A stretch of DNA of 5,814 nucleotides from Solirubrobacterales bacterium (GCA_019240015.1 JAFAZB010000410.1:1-5814); one strand, 5' to 3'; shown: positions 1 through 5,264, counted from the first letter of the stretch. The notes: generated by a model from the sequence alone, not told the origin. Numbers and translations are program-made.

Positions 1-571
1 CGATCCCCTTGCGGTAATCCTCGCGGCTCACGTAGCCCACGCACGGCGCCTCGCAGCGCTTGATGTAGTAATCCAGGCAGGGCGAGCCGCTGCGCCGGCC
101 CGGCTCGGGGCCCTCGCAGGAGCGGAACATGAACACCTTGCCCAGGACCTCGAGGGTGGAGCGAACTCGCTTGGCATTCGAGTAGGGGCCGAAGTAGGCG
201 CGGTCACGGCGGTGGCGCTCGCGGGTGAAGTACACGCGAGGGAAGTCCTCATCCAGCGAGATGGCGATGTACGGGTAGGACTTGTCGTCACGCAGGCGGA
301 TGTTGAAGCGCGGCTTGTACTGCTTGATGAAGTTCTGCTCGGCCAGCAGCGCCTCGGCCTCGGTGTGGACCACCAGCGCCTCGACGTGGTCGATCATCGG
401 CACCAGGTCGCGCCCCGCCCGGGTGCTGGGGTTCGAGAAATGCGACGCGACCCGCTTGCGGATCGACTTCGCCTTGCCGACGTAGATCACCTTCCCGCGC
501 GCGTTGCGGAACAGGTAGACGCCGGGCTCGTCGGGCAGCTCGCGGCGCTTGTCGGCTTGCGTGATCGACAT
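1..571 (-). CDS. uvrC: UvrABC excinuclease subunit C, N-terminal part (cut by the window edge)
   Basis: This is the endonuclease subunit of nucleotide excision repair. It is recruited by UvrB at lesions, and its N-terminal GIY-YIG domain makes the 3' incision. The 190 visible codons hold the GIY-YIG domain at about residues 14-92: GVY at 17-19, IYVGK at 29-33, then R40, E78 and N90, which match the tyrosine, lysine, arginine, glutamate and asparagine of the active site. After it comes DDKSYPYI, a typical UvrC signature. Four cysteines (C152, C165, C173, C177) have the spacing of the cysteines reported to ligate an iron-sulphur cluster in E. coli UvrC. The UVR, RNase H-like and helix-hairpin-helix parts lie beyond base 1. 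The ATG at 571 puts the usual short lead before the domain. Its Shine-Dalgarno is weak (GAAG five bases upstream). The gene starts 22 nt after the stop of the upstream membrane protein gene, so co-transcription is possible. The identification is secure. Confidence 0.97.
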   Translation of the reverse strand, partial: MSITQADKRRELPDEPGVYLFRNARGKVIYVGKAKSIRKRVASHFSNPSTRAGRDLVPMIDHVEALVVHTEAEALLAEQNFIKQYKPRFNIRLRDDKSYPYIAISLDEDFPRVYFTRERHRRDRAYFGPYSNAKRVRSTLEVLGKVFMFRSCEGPEPGRRSGSPCLDYYIKRCEAPCVGYVSREDYRKGI

Positions 572-593
572 CGGTGCTTCGAGGATAGAGGCG

Positions 594-1058
594 CTAATCG
601 GCCGTGAACGACAGCGCCAAGCCCGCCACCGAGGCGCCCAGCGCGGCCAGCGCGAACGTCTCCCCCGCACCCGCGGTGGGCCTGTCGGGCGTGTAGCGCC
701 CAAGGCTCGGATCGAACACGTTGGCGCCGTTGGTGGGTGGGTGCGCGATCGCGTGCAGGATGAACGCCAGCGCCACCGCGAGCCCCGCCAGCAGCACCAG
801 CCGGCCCGCCCGCCCGCCGAGCAGCGCGGACGCCAGCAGCCCGGCAGCGAGCAGCGCCAGCAGCACGTCGGCGGCCGAGTAGACCTGCCACGCGGTTGGG
901 TCGCGGGGCACTCCCCGCAGCACCTCCGAGCTCCCCCACTGCGCCAGGAAGGCCCTCGAGAACTGGTGGCTCCAGGTAAGGAACAGCGACCCGAGCAACC
1001 CGAACGCCCCGAGTAGCAGCAACCAGTCGGCGGCTGTCTCGCGTCGGCGTCTGGTCAC
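594..1058 (-). CDS. Conserved-type four-helix membrane protein, function unknown
   Basis: A protein of 154 residues whose function I do not recognise. It begins with a basic stretch (TRRRRE), then has four probable membrane helices at about residues 12-29, 62-81, 85-105 and 132-152. The loop between helices 1 and 2 carries a WSHQ motif and the segment DPTAWQVYSAADV. The loop between helices 3 and 4 is polar (about 106-131, HPPTNGANVFDPSLGRY). No catalytic or transport signature is visible. The start is uncertain. I chose the GTG at 1058 because codon use with G/C third positions begins there. The open frame continues upstream to a GTG at 1235 through Pro/Arg-rich, repeat-encoded sequence that looks non-coding. 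No Shine-Dalgarno precedes 1058: the bases there are pyrimidine-rich (CTCCTTCCCCC), so initiation may be leaderless or lie further upstream. It ends 22 nt before uvrC. From memory, similar small membrane proteins with a WSHQ / TAWQVYS pattern recur in Thermoleophilia. That is inference. Confidence 0.75.
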   Translation of the reverse strand: MTRRRRETAADWLLLLGAFGLLGSLFLTWSHQFSRAFLAQWGSSEVLRGVPRDPTAWQVYSAADVLLALLAAGLLASALLGGRAGRLVLLAGLAVALAFILHAIAHPPTNGANVFDPSLGRYTPDRPTAGAGETFALAALGASVAGLALSFTAD

Positions 1059-1390
1059 GGGGGAAGGAGTGTATGGAGGGGGCGGGGGCCTGGGCGGGCG
1101 CCGCCCGGGGGCCGCGCGGTCATCGGCCCGGGGGCCGCTCGGGGGCCGCGCGGGGGCCGCGCGGTCATCAAAATATCCCAAGCCCCAGGGGTGCCCGAGG
1201 GGGTGGTTCCCGCCACATCGACCACAGCCACGCACGCGCCCCCACCCCCTGAAACGGGCGCACCTGTGGTGATTTCTTGTCGATCGGGGTGGGCCGGCGA
1301 TCGGGGTGGGCCGGCGCGATCGCGGCGGGCCGGCGCGATCGGGGTGGGCCGGCGCGAACGGGGTGGGCCCGCGCGAACGGGGTGGGCCGG
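1059..1390. other. Repeat-rich intergenic gap with no convincing gene
   Basis: This 332-bp stretch separates the two membrane protein genes. It holds two repeat clusters: a tandem array of G-rich 11-bp units at 1107-1169 and six 19-bp units running up to the stop of the next gene at 1281-1392. Between them lies mixed sequence with a single A/T-rich island (CAAAATATCCC, about 1169-1179). Read on the minus strand this gives GATATTTT, which could serve as a -10 element for the 594-1058 gene, but I see no matching -35 box. Open frames across the gap on either strand are low-complexity Pro/Gly/Arg sequence produced by the repeats, with codon use unlike the neighbouring genes. No run of T that would mark an intrinsic terminator is visible on either strand. 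Confidence 0.6.
1107..1169. repeat. G-rich repeat cluster: 11-bp units and an exact 18-bp direct repeat
   Basis: The 18-mer gggggccgcgcggtcatc occurs exactly twice, at 1107-1124 and 1152-1169. Between and within the copies the 11-bp unit gggggccgcKc recurs at 1107, 1130, 1141 and 1152. The last three copies are in perfect tandem. The pattern suggests slippage expansion of the 11-mer. Every unit contains GGCC and a run of five G on the plus strand, so the non-transcribed strand could fold into a G-rich structure. No function can be assigned from the sequence. Confidence 0.8.
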
Positions 1391-1392
1391 CT
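1281..1392. repeat. Six tandem 19-bp units next to a stop codon
   Basis: Five 19-bp units plus one 17-bp unit run head to tail: 1281-1297 (17 bp, lacks the final CG), 1298-1316, 1317-1335, 1336-1354, 1355-1373 and 1374-1392. The consensus is cgatcggggtgggccggcg. Units 5 and 6 share cgaacg in place of cgatcg, unit 3 has two changes (cgcggcg), and unit 5 has cccgcg. Each unit contains the palindrome GCCGGC or a one-base variant, and most contain CGATCG. The array runs into the TAG stop (1391-1393) of the minus-strand membrane protein gene, so it forms the start of that gene's 3' untranslated region. A 19-bp period is not a multiple of three, which argues against coding. Confidence 0.9.
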
Positions 1393-1744
1393 AGTACCTA
1401 CGCGCCGACCACACGACCGCCACGACCGTGTACACGGCTGCACCCATCAGCACCAGCCAAGCCACCGATCCGGCGCTCGTGTGCCACAGGCGGGGAGTCG
1501 CGGTGAGGGTCACGGTGGCCACCCCGAGCGAGATGTACAGCGCGGCCCGGCGGCGGTCGCCGAGCGAATCGAGCTCGAGTCGGTGCTGGCGGTAGAGGAT
1601 CGAGGCGAACCAGGCGAGCGCCGCCAGGAACGCGACCGAGGCGGCCTGGAGCGCCACGTTGGCGCCGGTGCCGCCGCCCGGGACGAGCGCGACCAGCGCG
1701 GCGATCGCCAGCACGATCAGCAGGTTGCGGACGTTCGCGTTCAC
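1391..1744 (-). CDS. Small four-helix membrane protein, last gene of the two-component operon
   Basis: A protein of 117 residues of unknown function. It has four probable membrane helices at about 7-22, 31-51, 67-83 and 91-112. A short basic and acidic loop (YRQHRLELDSLGDRRR, about 51-66) lies between helices 2 and 3, and a basic tail (SARRY) ends the protein. With such short loops most of it is buried in the membrane. No enzymatic motif is visible. The start is the GTG at 1744, 10 nt after the stop of the upstream regulator gene. An ATG two bases upstream is out of frame and meets a stop at once. There is no clear Shine-Dalgarno, so translation probably depends on coupling with the upstream gene. 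Its place at the end of a kinase/regulator operon suggests an accessory or target membrane component, which is inference. The stop codon overlaps a 19-bp tandem repeat array. Confidence 0.8.
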   Translation of the reverse strand: MNANVRNLLIVLAIAALVALVPGGGTGANVALQAASVAFLAALAWFASILYRQHRLELDSLGDRRRAALYISLGVATVTLTATPRLWHTSAGSVAWLVLMGAAVYTVVAVVWSARRY

Positions 1745-1754
1745 ATCGCGAACG

Positions 1755-2561
1755 CTAGCGCAGGGTCACGAGCTCCTCTCGGCGCGGCCCTGGCGCCGGC
1801 TGCTCGGGCTCGGCGGCGGGCAAGGGCGCGGGGGCCGCCGGGACCGCGGCGGGGTCGAGCGGCTCGGCGGCGAACCGGTAGCCCACGCCGAAATGGGTGT
1901 GCACGTAGCGCCACTGGGGTGAGAGCAGCTCGAGCTTCTGTCGCAGCTTGCGGACGAACACGTCCACCGAGCGATCGCCGCGAGCCATCGTGTAGCCCCA
2001 CACGCGCAGGTAGATCTCCTCGCGCTCGAGCACGCGGCCATCGGCGGCCGCCAGGTGACGCAGCAGCTCGTACTCCTTGCGCGACAGCGAAGCCGGGCGG
2101 TCCCCTACATAGGCATCGAAGCGGTCGGGTCTGATCGCCAGCTCGCCGGCCGTGACCGGCTCGTCGTCGACCGGCAGCTCGCCGGCGCGCCGGCGCCGCA
2201 ACACCGCCTGGATCCGCGCCACCAGCTCTTCGGGGTGGCAGGGCTTGGTGATCCAGTCGTCGGCGCCCGCCCGCAGCCCCCGCACCCGGTCGGCGACCGG
2301 TACCTGGGCACTGCAGATCATCAGCGCGAGGCCGGGCAGGGCGATCGCGGTCCGCTCCACGTACTCGAGGCCGGTGAGCGACGGGTTGAGGATCAGCGCG
2401 TGCAGGCGCAGCGCCGCGAGCTGATCAGGGCCCGGCGGATAGCTGAGCACCTCCCGCTCCCATCTGAGCGCCGCGAAGCGACGCTCGAGGACGGTCAGCA
2501 GCCCGCTGTCGTCGTCGAGGATCGCAACCCGGATCGCCGAGGCCTCCCGTGGCGATGGCAT
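1755..2561 (-). CDS. Atypical OmpR-family response regulator lacking the phospho-accepting Asp
   Basis: A 268-residue regulator with an N-terminal receiver (about 10-125), a C-terminal winged-helix DNA-binding domain (about 136-230) and a Pro/Ala-rich tail (231-268). The receiver keeps the acidic pocket (D16-D18 in ILDDD), the switch Ser (S84) and the conserved Lys (K106 in TKP). At the phospho-acceptor site it reads ALILNPSLTG, so N59 (codon AAC, 2385-2387) replaces the Asp. The winged helix is intact, with LSRKEYELLRHL, the recognition-helix segment RSVDVFVRKLRQKL, and a GVGYRF end. It should therefore bind DNA, but conventional phosphotransfer is not expected. The ATG at 2561 was chosen because GAGAAG precedes it by four bases and the receiver begins soon after. 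The longer open frame from 2633 would overlap the kinase gene. It follows the kinase stop by 13 nt. I recall a Thermoleophilia regulator family with this same winged helix and a normal Asp, so the Asn may be lineage-specific. Confidence 0.93.
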   Translation of the reverse strand: MPSPREASAIRVAILDDDSGLLTVLERRFAALRWEREVLSYPPGPDQLAALRLHALILNPSLTGLEYVERTAIALPGLALMICSAQVPVADRVRGLRAGADDWITKPCHPEELVARIQAVLRRRRAGELPVDDEPVTAGELAIRPDRFDAYVGDRPASLSRKEYELLRHLAAADGRVLEREEIYLRVWGYTMARGDRSVDVFVRKLRQKLELLSPQWRYVHTHFGVGYRFAAEPLDPAAVPAAPAPLPAAEPEQPAPGPRREELVTLR

Positions 2562-2574
2562 CGTGCTTCTCAGT

Positions 2575-3903
2575 TTAGTGCGATGCACCGACGGGCCTGA
2601 ACGCAACCGCGACCCGTAGACCGCCCGCTGCAAGCGGCGTTGCAGTCAGCCGCGCCCCGTGGGCGTCGGCGATCGCGTCGACGATCGACAGACCCAGGCC
2701 CAGTCCCCGCGGGCCGCCATTGCGCCGATCGTCGGGCAGCCCCCCGTTGCAACGCTGGAAGGGCTCCCACAGCCGCTCCACTTCGCGCGCCTCGATCACC
2801 GGGCCGCTGTTGGTGAGCTCGAGCGTGGGCTCGCCATCGCGGAGCCCGGTCCAGGCCTTCGCCCAGCCAGAGGGCCGGTTGTAGTGGAGCGCGTTGTCGA
2901 GCAGGTTCGCGACCAGCCGCTCCAGCAGCGCCGGGTCGCCGCTGGTGGGCGCCGTTGCGAGCTCCGACTCGAGGCGGATCCCGTTCGGCTCCACGCCGCC
3001 GAGCGCCTCGCCGACCACCACCGCCAGGTCGAGCTGCTCCCGCTTGTCCAGCCCCCGCTGGCTGCGGGCCAGGATCAACAGTGCGTTGATCAACCGCTCC
3101 TGCTGCTCGGTGGCGGTCAGCACGCGCTCGCAGGTGCTCCGCAGCGAGGCGGCGCTCGCCTGGGGATCGGCCAGCGCGACCTCAACCAGCGTGCGTTCGA
3201 GCGTGATCGGGGTGCGGAGCTCGTGCGAGGCGTTGGCCACGAAGCGCCGCTGTGACTCGAACGCCTTCTCGAGCCGCCCCAGCAGCCCGTCGAACGTGTC
3301 GCCCAGCTCCTTGAACTCGTCGTCGCGACCGTCGAGCGCGAGCCGTTCGTGGAGATTGCGCTCGGAGATCCCCCGGGCGCGCGCATTCATCGTCCGGACC
3401 GGGCGCAATGCCCGGCCGGCCATCAGCCATCCGAGCCCGATCGAGACGAACGCCATGATCGCGAGCGCCACCCCCGACCTCGTCAGCAGCGCCTGGAGCT
3501 GCGCCGATCGCTGGTTGGCGATCTGCGCCCTGGCCCGACGCTGGAGCTGGTCCAGCTGCGCCCGCTGCGCGGCGTCGAGTCGCTGGATCTCGGTCTGCGC
3601 CGCCGAGCTCACCTGGCCCGCGTACTGGCGCAGCTGAAAGGCGACGCCCCCGGTTGCGGTTGCGGTCGCGTACCCCAGCGTCTTCGGCGGCGCCAGCCCC
3701 GGGAGTGGTCCCGCGGCGACAGGACGGCCTTTGACCACCAGCAGGTTCTTGTCGCCGACGGCCTGCGCGGTGCTGTGGGCCACGAGGCCATAGGTGATCG
3801 CCAGCAGCGCGGCCCCGGCGGCGAGGAACAGCCCCCCGTAGAGGAGGGTCAGTCGCAGCCGGATCGTCGGGCGCGGCAGCCACCGTCGCCGCGCGCCGCG
3901 CAC
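2575..3903 (-). CDS. Membrane sensor histidine kinase, HAMP / HisKA / HATPase
   Basis: This is the sensor kinase of the operon. Residues are counted from the GTG at 3903. A basic N-terminus leads to membrane helix 1 (about 18-40). An extracytoplasmic segment (41-142) follows, whose second half (104-142) is Gln/Ala/Arg-rich and probably coiled-coil. Then come helix 2 (about 143-163), HAMP (164-217), the dimerisation domain with H227 in SHELRTP, and the ATPase domain with the N box (NLLDNALHYN, N333 and N337) and a glycine-rich lid GLGLGLSIV at 400-408. HELRT also fits the HExxT phosphatase motif. The G1 box reads TNSGPVI, without the usual Asp; as far as I recall, related actinobacterial kinases show this variant too. 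I prefer the GTG at 3903 because GAGGG sits four bases upstream, just after the first regulator's stop. A GTG at 3933 would add ten residues and overlap that gene by 20 bp. The protein has 442 residues. The stimulus is unknown. Confidence 0.95.
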   Translation of the reverse strand: MRGARRRWLPRPTIRLRLTLLYGGLFLAAGAALLAITYGLVAHSTAQAVGDKNLLVVKGRPVAAGPLPGLAPPKTLGYATATATGGVAFQLRQYAGQVSSAAQTEIQRLDAAQRAQLDQLQRRARAQIANQRSAQLQALLTRSGVALAIMAFVSIGLGWLMAGRALRPVRTMNARARGISERNLHERLALDGRDDEFKELGDTFDGLLGRLEKAFESQRRFVANASHELRTPITLERTLVEVALADPQASAASLRSTCERVLTATEQQERLINALLILARSQRGLDKREQLDLAVVVGEALGGVEPNGIRLESELATAPTSGDPALLERLVANLLDNALHYNRPSGWAKAWTGLRDGEPTLELTNSGPVIEAREVERLWEPFQRCNGGLPDDRRNGGPRGLGLGLSIVDAIADAHGARLTATPLAAGGLRVAVAFRPVGASH

Positions 3904-3913
3904 CGAGCCCTCG

Positions 3914-4567
3914 TCAGATGCGATATCCGGCACCGGGCACCGTCTCGATGATCGGGGGCTCGCCGAGCTTGCGGCGCAAGCGACTGACGGTCACCTTGAC
4001 CACGTTGCTGAACGGGTCGGCGGCTTCGTCCCAGGCTCGGGCGAGGAGCTGCTCGGGCGAGATCACGGCACCCTGCGCGGCGAGCAGCAGCTCGAGCACA
4101 GCCAGCTCCTTGGGGCTCAGCTCGAGCCGTTGTCCGTGGCGGTGGGCGACGCGCTGCGCCGGGTCGAGCCGCAGGTCGCCGTGCGTCATGATCGGCGGAA
4201 TCGCGGGCTGGGCGCGGCGCGCGAGCGCCCGGATCCGCGCCACCAGCTCGGCGAACGCGAACGGCTTCGGGAGATAGTCGTCGGCGCCGAGGCTGAGCCC
4301 TACCACCCGGTCCTCGATCCCGGCCGACGCGGTCAGCATCAGCACGCGGGCGCGGCCACCGCGCTGCACCAGTTCCTGGCAGACCCGATCGCCGTGCACG
4401 CCGGGGAGGTCGCGATCGAGCACGATCACGTCGTAGCCGTAGATCTCCGCGCGCGAAAGCGCCGAGGCACCGTCGAGCGCGACGTCGACCGCCATCCCCT
4501 CGCGGCGCAGACCGGTCGCGACCGTCTCGGCCAGCTCCTTGTGATCCTCGACGACCAGCACTCGCAT
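3914..4567 (-). CDS. OmpR-family response regulator, first gene of the operon
   Basis: A 217-residue phosphorylation-dependent transcription factor. The receiver (about 1-117) has all the expected residues: E7 and D8 of the acidic pocket, phospho-acceptor D51 in VLDRDLPG, T79, and K101 in PKPF. The winged-helix domain (about 127-217) carries LSPKELAVLELLL, a recognition helix with SNVVKVTVSRLRRKL, and the C-terminal ETVPGAGYRI typical of CutR-like regulators. It is presumably the cognate partner of the kinase directly downstream, whose reading frame starts within or just after its stop codon. The ATG at 4567 gives the standard MRVLVVEDH start. A longer open frame continues upstream to 5059, but that extension is the antisense of the lipoprotein gene. 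AGAGGA abuts the ATG with no spacer, so the ribosome-binding site is abnormally close. Likely target sites lie in the intergenic region just upstream. Confidence 0.96.
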   Translation of the reverse strand: MRVLVVEDHKELAETVATGLRREGMAVDVALDGASALSRAEIYGYDVIVLDRDLPGVHGDRVCQELVQRGGRARVLMLTASAGIEDRVVGLSLGADDYLPKPFAFAELVARIRALARRAQPAIPPIMTHGDLRLDPAQRVAHRHGQRLELSPKELAVLELLLAAQGAVISPEQLLARAWDEAADPFSNVVKVTVSRLRRKLGEPPIIETVPGAGYRI

Positions 4568-4604
4568 TCCTCTGGAGTGTGGCGGTTCACCACCTCCGGC
4601 CAGA

Positions 4605-4614
4605 CAGCATGCTG
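4605..4614. repeat. 10-bp perfect palindrome cagcatgctg
   Basis: The ten bases read identically on both strands. The symmetry does not extend further: the flanking pair 4604 and 4615 does not match. It lies 38 bp upstream of the first regulator's start codon, where a dimeric repressor site or a promoter element could sit, but a 10-bp palindrome alone is weak evidence. Confidence 0.4.
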
Positions 4615-4619
4615 GGAGC

Positions 4620-4664
4620 GCGGTTACGTGGGAGTTACAGGGAAGGTTCCCGCGGTGTAACCGC
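4620..4664. repeat. 8-bp inverted repeat gcggttac / gtaaccgc, possible operator
   Basis: The arms are 4620-4627 and 4657-4664, exact reverse complements, with 29 bp between them. The centres of the arms are 37 bp apart. The left arm contains the first GTTAC of the direct repeat, so the same pentamer occurs twice in tandem on one strand and once inverted. The arms are too far apart for a typical terminator hairpin, and no T run follows. The arrangement fits cooperative binding of regulator dimers better. Confidence 0.55.
4623..4644 (+). promoter_or_regulatory. Tandem GTTAC sites spaced 11 bp, probable OmpR/PhoB-type operator
   Basis: GTTAC occurs at 4623-4627 (G at 4623) and again at 4634-4638, exactly 11 bp apart. 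The two 11-bp units agree at 8 of 11 positions (gttacgtggga and gttacagggaa). A weaker third copy (GTTCC, 4646-4650) follows 12 bp later. Direct repeats with one helical turn between them are the known binding geometry of OmpR/PhoB-family regulators, which bind as head-to-tail dimers. The site is about 50 bp upstream of the lipoprotein start and about 60 bp upstream of the first regulator's start, so it could control both. Its link to this regulator is inferred from position. Confidence 0.5.
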
Positions 4665-4685
4665 CCGGGGCGTACCAATTCGAGC

Positions 4686-5264
4686 ATGCGCCCCCTCACA
4701 CGCCGTACCTTCGCCCTGGCGATCCCCGCCGCCAGCCTCGTGCTGGCCGCGTGCGGGGCCTCATCGCCGTCCAGCAGCACCGCATCGCCGTCCAGCAGCA
4801 TCGCCGGCTCGCCGGCGTCCTCGAGCAAGGATTCGGCCGGGCTCGCGTTCGCGGCCTGCATGCGCTCGCACGGCATTTCCAACTTCCCGGATCCCCAGGC
4901 GGGTGGCAGCCTGGATCTGCGGGTGGAGGCCACGCCCGGCGCCACCAAGGTGAACGGCGTCGAGGTCAACGGACCCGCGTTCCAGTCCGCGCTGCAAGCC
5001 TGTCGATCGAAGCTGCCCAACGGCGGCAAGCCGCCGGCGCTGTCGCCGGCCCGCCGCACCGCGATGCTGCGCTTCTCTCAGTGCATGCGCGCGCACGGCC
5101 TGACCAACTTCCCCGACCCGCAGTTCGGCGGCGGCGGCGGCGCGGTGCTACAGATCCGGGACGGCACCGGGCTCGATCCCAACTCGCCCTCGTTCAAGGC
5201 CGCCCAGGCGGCCTGCGGAGCCCCGCTCGGCAAGCTGGGACCACCCCGGCCCGGGGGACCCTAG
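4686..5264 (+). CDS. Secreted lipoprotein with two CMRxHG..FPDP modules
   Basis: A 192-residue predicted lipoprotein of unknown function. The signal region has a twin-arginine-like TRRTFAL (5-11), a hydrophobic core, and a lipobox LAAC with the lipidated Cys at C23. A Ser/Pro-rich tether (about 25-49) follows. Two copies of one module come next. Copy 1 has AFAACMRSHGISNFPDPQ (54-71) and ends in NGPAFQSALQAC (C106). Copy 2 has SQCMRAHGLTNFPDPQ (131-146) and ends in SPSFKAAQAAC (C177). Each module is bracketed by two Cys, C58/C106 and C133/C177, so two disulphides outside the cytoplasm are likely. The protein ends in a Gly/Pro-rich tail. I recall such CMRxHG proteins in actinobacteria next to two-component systems or efflux genes, but no biochemical role. 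The ATG at 4686 gives a proper signal peptide, although its Shine-Dalgarno is weak (CGAG). It is divergent from the regulator operon and may be its target. Confidence 0.9.
   Translation: MRPLTRRTFALAIPAASLVLAACGASSPSSSTASPSSSIAGSPASSSKDSAGLAFAACMRSHGISNFPDPQAGGSLDLRVEATPGATKVNGVEVNGPAFQSALQACRSKLPNGGKPPALSPARRTAMLRFSQCMRAHGLTNFPDPQFGGGGGAVLQIRDGTGLDPNSPSFKAAQAACGAPLGKLGPPRPGGP
4762..4800 (+). repeat. Exact 18-bp direct repeat inside the lipoprotein gene, period 21 bp
   Basis: The 18-mer catcgccgtccagcagca occurs at 4762-4779 and 4783-4800. The 21-bp period equals seven codons, so the frame is kept and the repeat encodes two copies of S/A-S-P-S-S-S-x in the Ser/Pro tether just after the lipobox. 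It looks like a recent in-frame duplication that lengthens the linker between the lipid anchor and the folded modules. Confidence 0.85.

Larger units (their letters stand above)
4568..4685. promoter_or_regulatory. Divergent promoter region between the regulator operon and the lipoprotein gene
   Basis: These 118 bp separate two genes transcribed in opposite directions, so promoters for both must lie here or overlap the gene starts. The region is less uniformly GC-rich than its surroundings and contains an 11-bp-spaced direct repeat, an 8-bp inverted repeat and a 10-bp palindrome. No good -35/-10 pair can be named: CGTACCAAT (4671-4679) is the only weak -10 candidate for the plus-strand gene. 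The sequence GGTTCACC (4583-4590) resembles the actinobacterial PhoP box half-site GTTCACC, but stands alone. Confidence 0.6.

Noticed and set aside
1073..1272. Plus-strand open frame starting with ATG at 1073 after a good AAGGAG
   Set aside because: The product is Gly/Arg/Pro low-complexity sequence generated by the G-rich repeats and has no recognisable domain. The ribosome-binding-like bases are the complement of the pyrimidine tract before the minus-strand gene.
1281..1392. CRISPR array
   Set aside because: The 19-bp units are directly adjacent with no unique spacers, and no cas genes are present.
1755..2633. Longer start for the atypical regulator at 2633
   Set aside because: It would overlap the kinase's last codons by about 59 bp. 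The ATG at 2561 has a Shine-Dalgarno and sits just before the receiver domain.
2659..3255. Long plus-strand open frames opposite the kinase (also 2055-2600, 2894-3637 and 3349-3951)
   Set aside because: These are antisense shadows of high-GC coding sequence. The minus-strand proteins in the same places have complete, recognisable domains.
4620..4664. Rho-independent terminator
   Set aside because: The arms are 29 bp apart, no T run follows on either strand, and the site lies between divergent gene starts where a terminator is not expected.
3914..5059. Extended 381-codon frame for the first response regulator
   Set aside because: The extra N-terminal part is antisense to the lipoprotein gene and crosses the intergenic region. 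The receiver clearly starts at the ATG at 4567.
4761..5096. Minus-strand open frame within the lipoprotein gene
   Set aside because: It is an Arg/Ala/Gly-rich shadow. The plus-strand frame has a lipoprotein signal and an internally duplicated conserved module.
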